A DNA stretch of 27,857 nt from CAZRDB01 sp964598695 (GTDB lineage Bacteria > Armatimonadota > Zipacnadia > UBA1398), in assembly GCA_964598695.1 (NCBI GenBank), contig CAZRDB010000050.1, positions 1-27,857 of the forward strand, given 5' to 3'. Made by a program: the position numbers and the translations under genes. Within the stretch, counting starts at the first letter, position 1; every line of letters starts with the position of its first letter. Positions 15,396-22,627 of the stretch are shown here, piece by piece. A model generated the notes under the pieces. The model ran no database searches. It was not told where the DNA came from and saw nothing but the letters and a program-made list of their open reading frames with translations.

Positions 15396-15434
15396 ATCGG
15401 GGGCAGGGAGTTAGCGGTACTCCTTGCCCCCGAT
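15396..15434. terminator. Bidirectional hairpin between the SigH-like gene and the lipoprotein gene
   Basis: The left arm (15396-15411) and right arm (15419-15434) pair over 16 positions with a single G/T wobble and a 7-base loop. The right arm and loop lie inside the 3' end of the minus-strand lipoprotein gene, so its last codons (…GGKEYR-stop) are part of the stem. For the sigma factor transcript it begins 26 bases after the stop. There is no T-tract on either side. Confidence 0.78.
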
Positions 15435-16385
15435 TTCGCCGTACTGGAGCTGGTAGTCGAGCCCCGACCAGGTGAGCTTCACCGGCCCCACGCGCCAGGC
15501 CAACCACATCGTCCAGTTCTCGGACGCGGTGTCGGCGCTCATGCTCCAGACCAGGCGCGCGCAGTTGTCGAACCGTCCCGCGCTGAGAACGAGATCGTCG
15601 ACCCCCGTGATCGTCGCCGTCGTGCGCGCCGCGTGCTGGCTCGTGTCCGGCGCCGTCAGGGTGCTGGGCAGGCTGAACGTGTCCGAGAGGCGGATCCCCG
15701 ACCGCATCAGCGGTCCGTACGGATCGAGCGTCCCCCACGGGCCGCCGCGAAGCCGCACGCCGTTCGCGTCGAACGAGAGGTCGAGGTAGGTCTCCGGTTC
15801 CGTATCGCCCGGCACCGCGAAGGCGAACCGGTAGGCGCCGGCGGTGTCGGCCGGCGCGGCCGTCATCCTGCGCCACTCCCGTGTGTCGACGGCCGACCGC
15901 AGCCGGAGGAAGTCGTCGGCCCCCGTCGCGAAGAAGCCCGCGGCCGGTGCCTCGGGCGAGGGCGTGGGCTCGTCGAGCCCGCAGGTGATCGCGCCCGGCT
16001 CGACGACGATCTCGCCGGCCGCCGGGGTGTAGGCGCCGGTCGGGTCCGAGGCGCTGATCGTGTGCGTCCCGGAGCGCACGGAGGGGAACAGGTAGAGGCC
16101 GCGTGCGTCGGTCACCGCGGTCTGGCCGGTGCTGAGCGTCACGCGCGTGTTGTCGACGATCCGGTATGTGAGCTGGTTGGGCGGGTAGGGGAGGAAGGCC
16201 AGCGCCGCCGGTCCCTGGCTGCCGCTGGCGACCGGGGCGGCAAGGTAGCCGTCGACCGTCCCGGTCCGGCGGCCGGAGGCATCGTCGAAGAAGGGGCTGT
16301 CGACCCCCGAGCCTCCTCCTCCCGCGCAGGCCGCCAGGCAGAGCGGCAATGCTACGAGCAGACCCCACACGCAGGCGTGCCTCAT
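15411..16385 (-). CDS. Putative lipoprotein with carboxypeptidase-regulatory-like domain
   Basis: A 324-residue product. The signal peptide ends in lipobox 'LAAC' (Cys20), followed by a Gly-rich linker. Residues about 42-125 look like a carboxypeptidase regulatory-like/Ig-type beta domain: 'GTVDGYLAAPVAS', 'RVTLSTGQTAVTDARGLYLF' and 'VRSGTHTISASDPTG'. The second half (about 150-324) is beta-rich with many Trp and Arg, for example 'DDFLRLRSAVDTREWRRM', 'YLDLSFDANGVRLRGGPWGT' and 'RLVWSMSADTASENWTMWLA'. That part I do not recognise. Its ATG overlaps the stop of the upstream GH42-like gene (ATGA, 16382-16385), so the two are translationally coupled and probably work at the same membrane. The last 24 bases form half of a terminator hairpin. 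Confidence 0.82.
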   Translation of the reverse strand: MRHACVWGLLVALPLCLAACAGGGGSGVDSPFFDDASGRRTGTVDGYLAAPVASGSQGPAALAFLPYPPNQLTYRIVDNTRVTLSTGQTAVTDARGLYLFPSVRSGTHTISASDPTGAYTPAAGEIVVEPGAITCGLDEPTPSPEAPAAGFFATGADDFLRLRSAVDTREWRRMTAAPADTAGAYRFAFAVPGDTEPETYLDLSFDANGVRLRGGPWGTLDPYGPLMRSGIRLSDTFSLPSTLTAPDTSQHAARTTATITGVDDLVLSAGRFDNCARLVWSMSADTASENWTMWLAWRVGPVKLTWSGLDYQLQYGEIGGKEYR

Positions 16386-18790
16386 CGCGCGCCGTCTCCT
16401 CTCTCCGCGCCCGGGAGCGCCTCGGGCGCGCGCGGTCGGACGGTGACCTCGAGCGGGCCGGCCGCGCCCAGGTCGAGCCGGAGGACGCCGTCGTCGCCGG
16501 CGGTGAGCCGGACGGTCTCGCTCGGGCGGCCATTGGAGCCACGGACGACGACCTCGAGTTCCTCCCGCGGGAGGATCGGGAACGCGCCCGCTGCGATCTC
16601 GAGCGCCAGCGGCTGCACGGTCCCCCCGGCGGCCACATAGCCGCCCTCGATGGGGCTCCAGCTCGCGTCCGAGGGCGCAACCGTCGCGCGCAGGCCATCG
16701 GGGCCGTACTCACTCACCCAGACGCACGTGGTGGGGCTCGGGATCCGCACCGGGAGCCTGTCGGCGATCGCGAGCACGGACTCGCCGACGGGGATGTGCA
16801 GCAGCACGTCGTCGTGGCCCTCGGCCGCCGTCTCGGTCAGCGCGCCCCGGAAGACGGCTCGGTCGGAGCCCGCGCGCTGCGCCGTCGCCCACTCGGTTCC
16901 AGCGTCGTAGGCCGCGGCGACCACGATCCCGTCGCCCGTGCGGACCTCGAGGTGGGGCGGCGCGAAGTCGTCGCCTCCCACGTTCTCGACCATCGCGCCG
17001 CGGGTCATGAGGTCGGCCCACAGCGGTGCGCCGAGGGCGTCCTGGGGCGTCAGCCCCGCGAGGGCCGGGGTGGTCGCGAACAGCACGGCGCCGCGCCCCA
17101 CGTAGTGGGCCGAGAGACTCGCGAAGAACAGGGCATTGCCGCGCTGCGCGACACGGCGGGAGCGGAAGACGACGATGGGCGTGGCGCCCATCGTCAGGCG
17201 CGCGTCGCCGATCACCGGGCCGAAGACGGCGCCGGAGGTCCGGGCGCCGGGGACGAGCGAGGGGAGCGCCGGACAGGGCTGCTCGACCGTACCGCCGAGC
17301 TGCATCGGCAGGATGAAGGGCACGGCCAGGATCCCGGTGAGGCCCATCAGGGTGGCCGGGAACTCGGTCATGGTGCCGCTCTGGTGGAACCCGAGTCCGA
17401 GGTCGGTGTAGAGCAGGCCGCCGCCCTTCACGTAGTCCCACAGCGCGTCGGCGAGGCCGCGCTCGACATCGTAGAGCTGCGGCGCGAGCACCACCGCGTA
17501 GCGCGAGAGCGCGGCGGCGTCCACCTCGTGTGCGGGCAGGACGTCGATCCCGCCGTACCGGCTGCCGCGCGCGAAGGCCGCGAGGATCGCGAGAGGCTCC
17601 GAGGGCCAGCCTCGGGCGTCGAGCAGGCCGGCCAGCAGGTAGCCCGTCCCGCTCCGCGCGCCGCCGTGCAGGGGCTCGTAGAGCAGCGCGATGGAGCTGC
17701 GGACCGGCAGGGGACCGGTGCTCTCGGTCCAGCTCCGGATCTCCGGGAGCAGCTCCGCCAGGGCCTCCTCGGCCGCGACGGTCTGCCAGTCGCTGAGCAC
17801 CACCCCCCAGGCGCCGTGGGCGAACGCGGCCGCCGCCTGACGGCGGAGGAGCGCGGGGTCGGTATCGGCTCGGACCTCGAGACCGTGGAAGGCGGCATGG
17901 AGCCCGCCCGCGCGAGCCACGTCGACGGCGATCGGGTTGCCGAGCAGGGGATCGGGCCCGGCCTCGTCCGGGCGCAGGCCGGTGACGGCGCCGAACATGC
18001 CGAGGGGGAGGTTCGCGAGCGCCCAGTAGTTGCACTCCTCGCCCGCGACGACAGGCCGCTGGTACGGGTCGTAGCGCTGGTAGGTGCGGAGGAAGAGTGC
18101 GAGGGCGTCGCGGTGGAGGAGAGTCTGGAAGACGGCCACATCAAGCAACGGGGCGCCGAGACCGAGCGGCGAGATCGCGGCTTGCGCGCGGGCCTGACCG
18201 GCCGTCGCCTCGTCGAACGACGAGTAGCGGACGTCCCAACGTTCGTTGAGTGTCGCGACGACGCCGTAGCGGCCCTGCAGGTAGGCGGCGAAGTCCTGGT
18301 CGCGCAGAGCGACCGACTCGGAGAGACGGCGCGGGGTCATCCAGCCGATCACGCACGGGTGGTCGCCGGCGAGCGAGACGAGGTGGTGGATCTCGGCGCC
18401 GAGGCGGTTGACGGCTGTGGTGTCGTAGGGGCTGAGGAGGCCGCCGGGGGCCGTCCTCGGGTCATCGCACTGCACTCCGAGGATGAGGCTCACGTCCTCG
18501 GTGTCGCACGCGGTCAGGAACGCCTCGAGGCGGCGCGCGTCGCCCTCGGTCTGCGCGAATCGGGGCGGCAGTTCCACGAAGGCGGTATCGAAGCCGGCGC
18601 GACGAAACGCCGGCGCCTCGGTCGCGCTCGAGAGCCCGTAGGCGGCGACGCAGGGCCTCCGCTCGGGAGGGACCGTCCGAGCGCTCGCGGGCGCCTCCTG
18701 CGCCGCGCAGCAGGCGCTGAGCAAGAGAAGCGCCGCCCCCGTGGTCCACCCCCGCGTCGCGCGGCGCGCGCGCCCATCTCGTACGTCCAT
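16382..18790 (-). CDS. Exported GH42-like (beta-galactosidase-type) protein, possibly non-catalytic
   Basis: An 802-residue exported protein; 'LSAC' at residues 24-27 could make it a lipoprotein, otherwise a signal peptidase I site follows at 'CAAQ'. Residues about 45-345 look like a GH42-type TIM barrel: 'FRRAGFDTAFVELPPRF', 'VIGWMTPRRLSES' and 'YLQGRYGVVATLNERWDVRY', the last being the typical 'WL..KYGTIEALN..W' segment. Residues about 360-600 resemble the glutamine-amidotransferase-like trimerisation domain ('SSIALLYEPLHGG', 'VLAPQLYDVERGLADALWDY', 'VKGGGLLYTDLG'). The C-terminus is beta-rich. The Asn-Glu acid/base pair expected after 'VIGW' is absent, while Glu304 ('HGLEVRAD') could match the nucleophile. 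ATG 18790 has GGAGGGT 10 bases upstream on the minus strand; an in-frame ATG at 18835 is less likely. Confidence 0.72.
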   Translation of the reverse strand: MDVRDGRARRATRGWTTGAALLLLSACCAAQEAPASARTVPPERRPCVAAYGLSSATEAPAFRRAGFDTAFVELPPRFAQTEGDARRLEAFLTACDTEDVSLILGVQCDDPRTAPGGLLSPYDTTAVNRLGAEIHHLVSLAGDHPCVIGWMTPRRLSESVALRDQDFAAYLQGRYGVVATLNERWDVRYSSFDEATAGQARAQAAISPLGLGAPLLDVAVFQTLLHRDALALFLRTYQRYDPYQRPVVAGEECNYWALANLPLGMFGAVTGLRPDEAGPDPLLGNPIAVDVARAGGLHAAFHGLEVRADTDPALLRRQAAAAFAHGAWGVVLSDWQTVAAEEALAELLPEIRSWTESTGPLPVRSSIALLYEPLHGGARSGTGYLLAGLLDARGWPSEPLAILAAFARGSRYGGIDVLPAHEVDAAALSRYAVVLAPQLYDVERGLADALWDYVKGGGLLYTDLGLGFHQSGTMTEFPATLMGLTGILAVPFILPMQLGGTVEQPCPALPSLVPGARTSGAVFGPVIGDARLTMGATPIVVFRSRRVAQRGNALFFASLSAHYVGRGAVLFATTPALAGLTPQDALGAPLWADLMTRGAMVENVGGDDFAPPHLEVRTGDGIVVAAAYDAGTEWATAQRAGSDRAVFRGALTETAAEGHDDVLLHIPVGESVLAIADRLPVRIPSPTTCVWVSEYGPDGLRATVAPSDASWSPIEGGYVAAGGTVQPLALEIAAGAFPILPREELEVVVRGSNGRPSETVRLTAGDDGVLRLDLGAAGPLEVTVRPRAPEALPGAERGDGAR

Positions 18791-18858
18791 CACGCCACCC
18801 ACCCTCCGGCCTGGCGACGGGAGCGGTGGCACCACTCCGGCTTGCCGATCCGCCGACG

Positions 18859-20826
18859 CTAGAGCGGCCCCAACTCGATGGTTCCCCCGCCGCCGGAGGG
18901 AGCCACCGTGCCCGAACCCGCCGGCGGCTCCGCCGGCTTGGCCACCGCGCTGGGCCGCGCCTCGATCGCGCGCGAGCCCTGGTCACACGCGAGGTTGTGG
19001 TAGTCGCGCGCGCGGTCGCAGGCATCCTTGCTGTTGAGGTCGAGGGCGCACTTGCCCTCCGCCAGCGCTTGGTCGAAGTTGAGAATCGAGAGGACCAGGC
19101 CGCCGTGCCACTCCTGCCACCGCTCGGGCGGGGCGACCGCGTCGAGCGCCTGCGCGAACTGCTGCGTCGCGACGGAGGCGGCACTGACGGCCTCGCGCAG
19201 CTCGGTCCGGCTGCGCTCCACGCTGCCGGTGCCCTTGACGGTGTGGGTGGTGTCGCTCAGGAGGGGTGTGATCCCGTCCGCGATCGCGTAGATGTGCAGT
19301 CGGATGCAGTCGGCGAATGCCGGCATGTCGGCCTCGGTCAGCGTGAGGGGCTCCTTGCGGGCCAGGAGCAGCTCGGACACGGGCGCGAACCCGGAGTCCC
19401 CGGGCCGGGCGGCGAGGTGCGCCGCGATCAGCAGTCGGAGCGCGTCGTCGGAGAACGTGTCGGCACGCCGCAGGCGCCAGCCATCGAGCAGCTCGACCGC
19501 GCGTGGGGCAAGGCCCTTCGCGATCAGGCAGCGGCACATGTCGGTGAGCACGCGGGCGTCCCACGGGTGCTCGAGCCAGACGGTCTCGAGCTGCTCATAG
19601 GCGCGGGTCCAGTCGGGCTCCGGCTGCTGCTCCATGTACTTCTCGGCGAGCGCCACCCGACCCGCGTGGTCGCGGGGCCGCTGGAGCAGCCAGTCGCGGA
19701 TCTCGACGATGGACATCAGCCGGTACTCATCGACCTTGCGGTAGTCGATCGAGACGGCGCCGCGGATCTGCTCGAGGGCCATGTCGACCATGTTCTGGTC
19801 CTCGGGCGTCCGGGCGTAGCTGCGAGCGACCTCCCAGGCCTTCTGCGCGCCATCGAGATCGCCGAGCTTGCGCTTGCACATCGCGACGCCCGAGGCCGCC
19901 TCCCACAGCGCGCCAGGCGTGAGGCCCGGCAGCCCGATCAGCGGTTCACGGAGGTCGATCGCCCCCTGGAAGTCGCCCTCGTTCTCGACCTCGGCCGCTC
20001 GCCCGAGCCGCAGGTTCGCCTCCTCGGGGGTGATGGCCGCCGGGGGCGTGACGCCGCCCTCGGGCGTCGTCGTGCCGCCATCCGGCGGAGGAGTGGTTCC
20101 CCCCTCGGGCGTCGTCGTGCCGCCATCCGGCGGAGGAGTGGTTCCTCCCTCGGGCGTCGTCGTGCCGCCGTCGGGCGGGGGAGTGGTTCCGCCATCAGGA
20201 GGGCTGGCGGGGGCCTCGATCAGTTGTGCCTCGGGGTAGTCCTTGCCCTTCTCGCGCAGGCCCTTGATCGCCTCGACGGCGTAGACCGAGGCGAGCCCCG
20301 CCATGTCCTTGTTGCTGTCGTCGATGACCCGGACGTGGTAGAGCTTCGAGACGCGGTCGACGATGTTGACCTGCATCGCGTCGACGGGAGCGTCCGCTCC
20401 GGGGGGCGTCACCTGCGTCGCGACGGTCCACAGCGCGCCGTCGTACTGGAACTTGGGGTCCCACGAGAGGGCCGTGACGAGCCGGAGTGCGAGAGATGGG
20501 TTCATGGCGACGCCGGCGGCGAGGTAGTCCATCTCGTCCTTGGTGATCGCGCCGCCGAAGAAGACGGCCTGGACGGAGGGTGACTCGCTCGAGTAGGCGA
20601 CGATCTTGGCCACGCGCTGGAGCACGACCTCGAAGTTCTGCTGGAGGCTGAACGCCTGGCGGTCGGTGACGCCGGCGGCGCGGTCGCCACGCGCGTCGAA
20701 CACGAGAAACCGGTACTTCTCGGCCCGAGCCGCCCCGGCGCCGACCGACAGGCACAGCAGCAGAGCCAGCAGGCCGACGGAGCGTCGCAGTCTGTCTCGG
20801 CTTGCCGCGCGTGGCGCCGTGGTCAT
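18859..20826 (-). CDS. Exported protein: unknown N-terminal domain, Pro/Thr/Gly repeat linker, TPR-like C-terminus
   Basis: A 655-residue product with a signal peptide (cleavage near 'ARA' at residue 35). Residues about 36-205 form an alpha/beta domain I do not recognise ('KYRFLVFDARGDRAAGVTD', 'VQAVFFGGAITKDEMDYL', 'VSKLYHVRVIDDSN'). Residues about 212-257 are three copies of a 15-residue Gly/Thr/Pro/Asp/Glu repeat, a flexible spacer. From about 265 come TPR-like helices ('LRLGRAAEVENEGDFQGAID', 'GALWEAASGVAMCKRKLGDL', 'PRAVELLDGWRLRRADTFS'), then a helical region and a Pro/Gly tail. Its ATG overlaps the stop of the zinc-ribbon gene by four bases (ATGA, 20823-20826), so the two proteins are probably made together. 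The layout suggests an extracytoplasmic scaffold. Function is unknown. Confidence 0.82.
   Translation of the reverse strand: MTTAPRAASRDRLRRSVGLLALLLCLSVGAGAARAEKYRFLVFDARGDRAAGVTDRQAFSLQQNFEVVLQRVAKIVAYSSESPSVQAVFFGGAITKDEMDYLAAGVAMNPSLALRLVTALSWDPKFQYDGALWTVATQVTPPGADAPVDAMQVNIVDRVSKLYHVRVIDDSNKDMAGLASVYAVEAIKGLREKGKDYPEAQLIEAPASPPDGGTTPPPDGGTTTPEGGTTPPPDGGTTTPEGGTTPPPDGGTTTPEGGVTPPAAITPEEANLRLGRAAEVENEGDFQGAIDLREPLIGLPGLTPGALWEAASGVAMCKRKLGDLDGAQKAWEVARSYARTPEDQNMVDMALEQIRGAVSIDYRKVDEYRLMSIVEIRDWLLQRPRDHAGRVALAEKYMEQQPEPDWTRAYEQLETVWLEHPWDARVLTDMCRCLIAKGLAPRAVELLDGWRLRRADTFSDDALRLLIAAHLAARPGDSGFAPVSELLLARKEPLTLTEADMPAFADCIRLHIYAIADGITPLLSDTTHTVKGTGSVERSRTELREAVSAASVATQQFAQALDAVAPPERWQEWHGGLVLSILNFDQALAEGKCALDLNSKDACDRARDYHNLACDQGSRAIEARPSAVAKPAEPPAGSGTVAPSGGGGTIELGPL
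20057..20191. repeat. Three tandem 45-bp repeats inside a coding region
   Basis: Units at 20057-20101, 20102-20146 and 20147-20191. Units 1 and 2 differ only at the last base; unit 3 differs from unit 1 at four positions. The unit is 15 codons, so copy number can change without shifting the frame. On the minus strand it encodes a 15-residue Gly/Thr/Pro-rich linker with one Asp and one Glu. Confidence 0.93.
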
Positions 20827-22409
20827 CGTCCTGCTCCCAAAGCGCGCAGCTCGCGGTCGATGGCGTTCAGGTGGGCGCCGGCCGAGGGGCTGCCGCTCTT
20901 CTCCCAGAGTGCGCGCGAACTCTGGAGCCCGCGGACGCGCTCCTCGGGGGTCGCGGCCTTCTGCGCCTCGATGTGGAGCCGGGCTGCCTGGTTCGCGAGG
21001 TCCTCGCTCGAGCCGCTTCCACCGGAGGAAGGCCGTGCGCCGCCACCGCCGCGGGGCGTGACGCTGAAGCGGCCGCCGCCCGAGCCGTTGTCTTGGGGCT
21101 GGATCGTGCGCGTCCCCGAGCCGCCCGGCTGGATGGTCCCGCGGGGGGCCTCCGGCGTCGGGGCTCCGCCGCTCGCCGCGACCGGCGCGCTCGGGCCGGG
21201 CTGGTACGGGGCTGGCTGCGTGCCTCTGGGGCCGCCGCGGGTGAGCCCTCCGCCCTGCACGTTGCTCGTGGCCCCCCATCCGCCGCTCGCCGAGGCGGCG
21301 GGGAGGTCGGTCAGGAAGCCGCTCGGAGCGCCGGAGCCGTCGGTGTAGGCCTGGCGCTCGCCGCCGGTCACCTGGCCGGCAAGGGAGTGGCGCGGCGTCG
21401 GGCCGGTCGGGGTTGTCGAGGCCGCCGGCGGCAGGGCCACGGGCGGGAGGGTCGTCACGGCGCCCGGAACGGGCGGGATCCCGCCATCGGGCGCGGGGAC
21501 GGGAAGGAGCGGGAGTTCGGGCGTCGCGGACGCGGCGGTGCGACCCGCCTGGATCCCGTCCTCGACCCCCAGAACGGCGTCGCTCGAGGCAGACTGGCTC
21601 TCCGATCCGGCGAAGACCAGCGCGCCGAGCCCCGTGCGCTCGAGCGACGGGTCGGGGGCGAGGCCCGCCTGGCGGCGCCAGACCTCCTGGAGTAGGGTCT
21701 TCGCGGCGGTGTCGGTGGGGTCGTGCGAGAGGATCGCGGTCAGTTCCCGCTCGGCGGTCACGAGATCGCCCCCGGCCAGGGCCGCGCGGGCCGACTCGAG
21801 CTGGGGGCTGCCGAGTCCGGCGGCGACGGCCCCCGCGCCACTCGGGGTGTGGCGGGGCGCCCACCAGCCGAAGTAGGCGGCGAGGCCTCCTCCCGTGACC
21901 AGGAGGAAGACGCCGGCGGCGACACCGGCCGCGACCATCAGACCGCGGCGGTCGGTCGGGCGTCCGGCCGCGCCGGCAAGCGCGGGGTGTCCCGGCGCGA
22001 TCCGGGCGAGCCTCAGGCGATCGACGCGGCTGGAGGGGTCGAGCTGGAGCGCGGCCTCGTACTGGCCGATCGCGTCGGCCGTTCGGCCCGCGCGCTCGTA
22101 GAAGCCGGCGAGAGAGGACCGGGCCCCGGCGTGTGCGGAATCGACGCGCACGGCCTCCTCTGCCATCTCGATCGCGCCGCCCAGATCGCCCACGGTCTCG
22201 GCGTCGACGGCGCGACGGAGCAGCTCGGCGACCTCGTCCTCGCCCGGCTCCCAGATCGGGCCGGTCTGGCGCTGCGGCGCCGGCGGCTCGGGCATGGGCA
22301 TGGCGACCGTGCGGTCCGGTACGGCGGCGTCTTCGCGCAGGGGGGTGGCGCAGTTCCGACAGAACAGGCTTCCCTCAGTGTTCTCGCTTCCGCATTCCCT
22401 GCAGTACAC
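20823..22409 (-). CDS. Zinc-ribbon, TPR and transmembrane protein of unknown function
   Basis: A 528-residue product. Residues 1-22 are a zinc ribbon with Cys3, Cys6, Cys17 and Cys20 ('YCRECGSEN', 'LFCRNC'). Residues about 57-126 are TPR-like ('AVDAETVGDLGGAIEMAEEA', 'AGRTADAIGQYEAALQLDPS'). A membrane helix at about 156-180 ('LMVAAGVAAGVFLLVTGGGL') is followed by one more TPR-like unit (about 198-240, 'ARAALAGGDLVTAERELTAI'). Then come some 200 residues rich in Pro, Gly, Ser and Thr, and a short helical C-terminus ('ARLHIEAQKAATPEERVR'). The zinc ribbon would sit in the cytoplasm and the long tail outside. The start is GTG at 22409 (minus-strand GGGAGGT upstream); it must be there because the ribbon begins at residue 3. 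It is the first gene of a likely four-gene unit. Confidence 0.85.
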   Translation of the reverse strand: MYCRECGSENTEGSLFCRNCATPLREDAAVPDRTVAMPMPEPPAPQRQTGPIWEPGEDEVAELLRRAVDAETVGDLGGAIEMAEEAVRVDSAHAGARSSLAGFYERAGRTADAIGQYEAALQLDPSSRVDRLRLARIAPGHPALAGAAGRPTDRRGLMVAAGVAAGVFLLVTGGGLAAYFGWWAPRHTPSGAGAVAAGLGSPQLESARAALAGGDLVTAERELTAILSHDPTDTAAKTLLQEVWRRQAGLAPDPSLERTGLGALVFAGSESQSASSDAVLGVEDGIQAGRTAASATPELPLLPVPAPDGGIPPVPGAVTTLPPVALPPAASTTPTGPTPRHSLAGQVTGGERQAYTDGSGAPSGFLTDLPAASASGGWGATSNVQGGGLTRGGPRGTQPAPYQPGPSAPVAASGGAPTPEAPRGTIQPGGSGTRTIQPQDNGSGGGRFSVTPRGGGGARPSSGGSGSSEDLANQAARLHIEAQKAATPEERVRGLQSSRALWEKSGSPSAGAHLNAIDRELRALGAGR

Positions 22410-22501
22410 GGTGTACCTCCCGCCGTCACGCGCTCCGCGGCGCGCGACGCCACTCGCTCATGGACTGGGCCGCAAGGTCACGGCGGACCGAGCGCCAGCC
22501 T

Positions 22502-22507
22502 ATTATA
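22502..22507 (-). promoter_or_regulatory. Perfect -10 hexamer ahead of the zinc-ribbon operon
   Basis: On the minus strand the sequence is TATAAT, an exact -10 match and an AT spot in GC-rich DNA, located 93 bases upstream of the GTG at 22409. No good -35 is seen at 16-18 bases, so an activator or another sigma factor might be needed. The spacer 22410-22627 holds no gene. Confidence 0.5.
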
Positions 22508-22627
22508 CGGCTCGACACAGGTCCCTCCTGCAGTGCTTCGGCCGGGAGGGGGCGTTGCAGAGCCCCACTCCGGGCCGTTCCTCACGTTTGGACGTCCGGG
22601 GGGGCGTGGCTGTTCCGGGCCCCGCGA

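Noticed and set aside
16349..18862. A long plus-strand open frame (837 codons)
   Set aside because: It is antisense to the GH42-like gene, has the composition of a shadow frame and no ribosome site or domain.
20057..20191. CRISPR-like direct repeats
   Set aside because: Units are directly adjacent with no spacers, there are only three and they keep the reading frame of a gene.
18826..20583. A plus-strand open frame (585 codons) containing short repeats
   Set aside because: The repeats are the reverse of the Gly/Thr/Pro linker in the exported TPR protein; the frame is a shadow.
22541..22575. Imperfect GC-rich hairpin after argH on the minus strand
   Set aside because: It needs bulges and mismatches and has no T-tract, so I do not call it a terminator.
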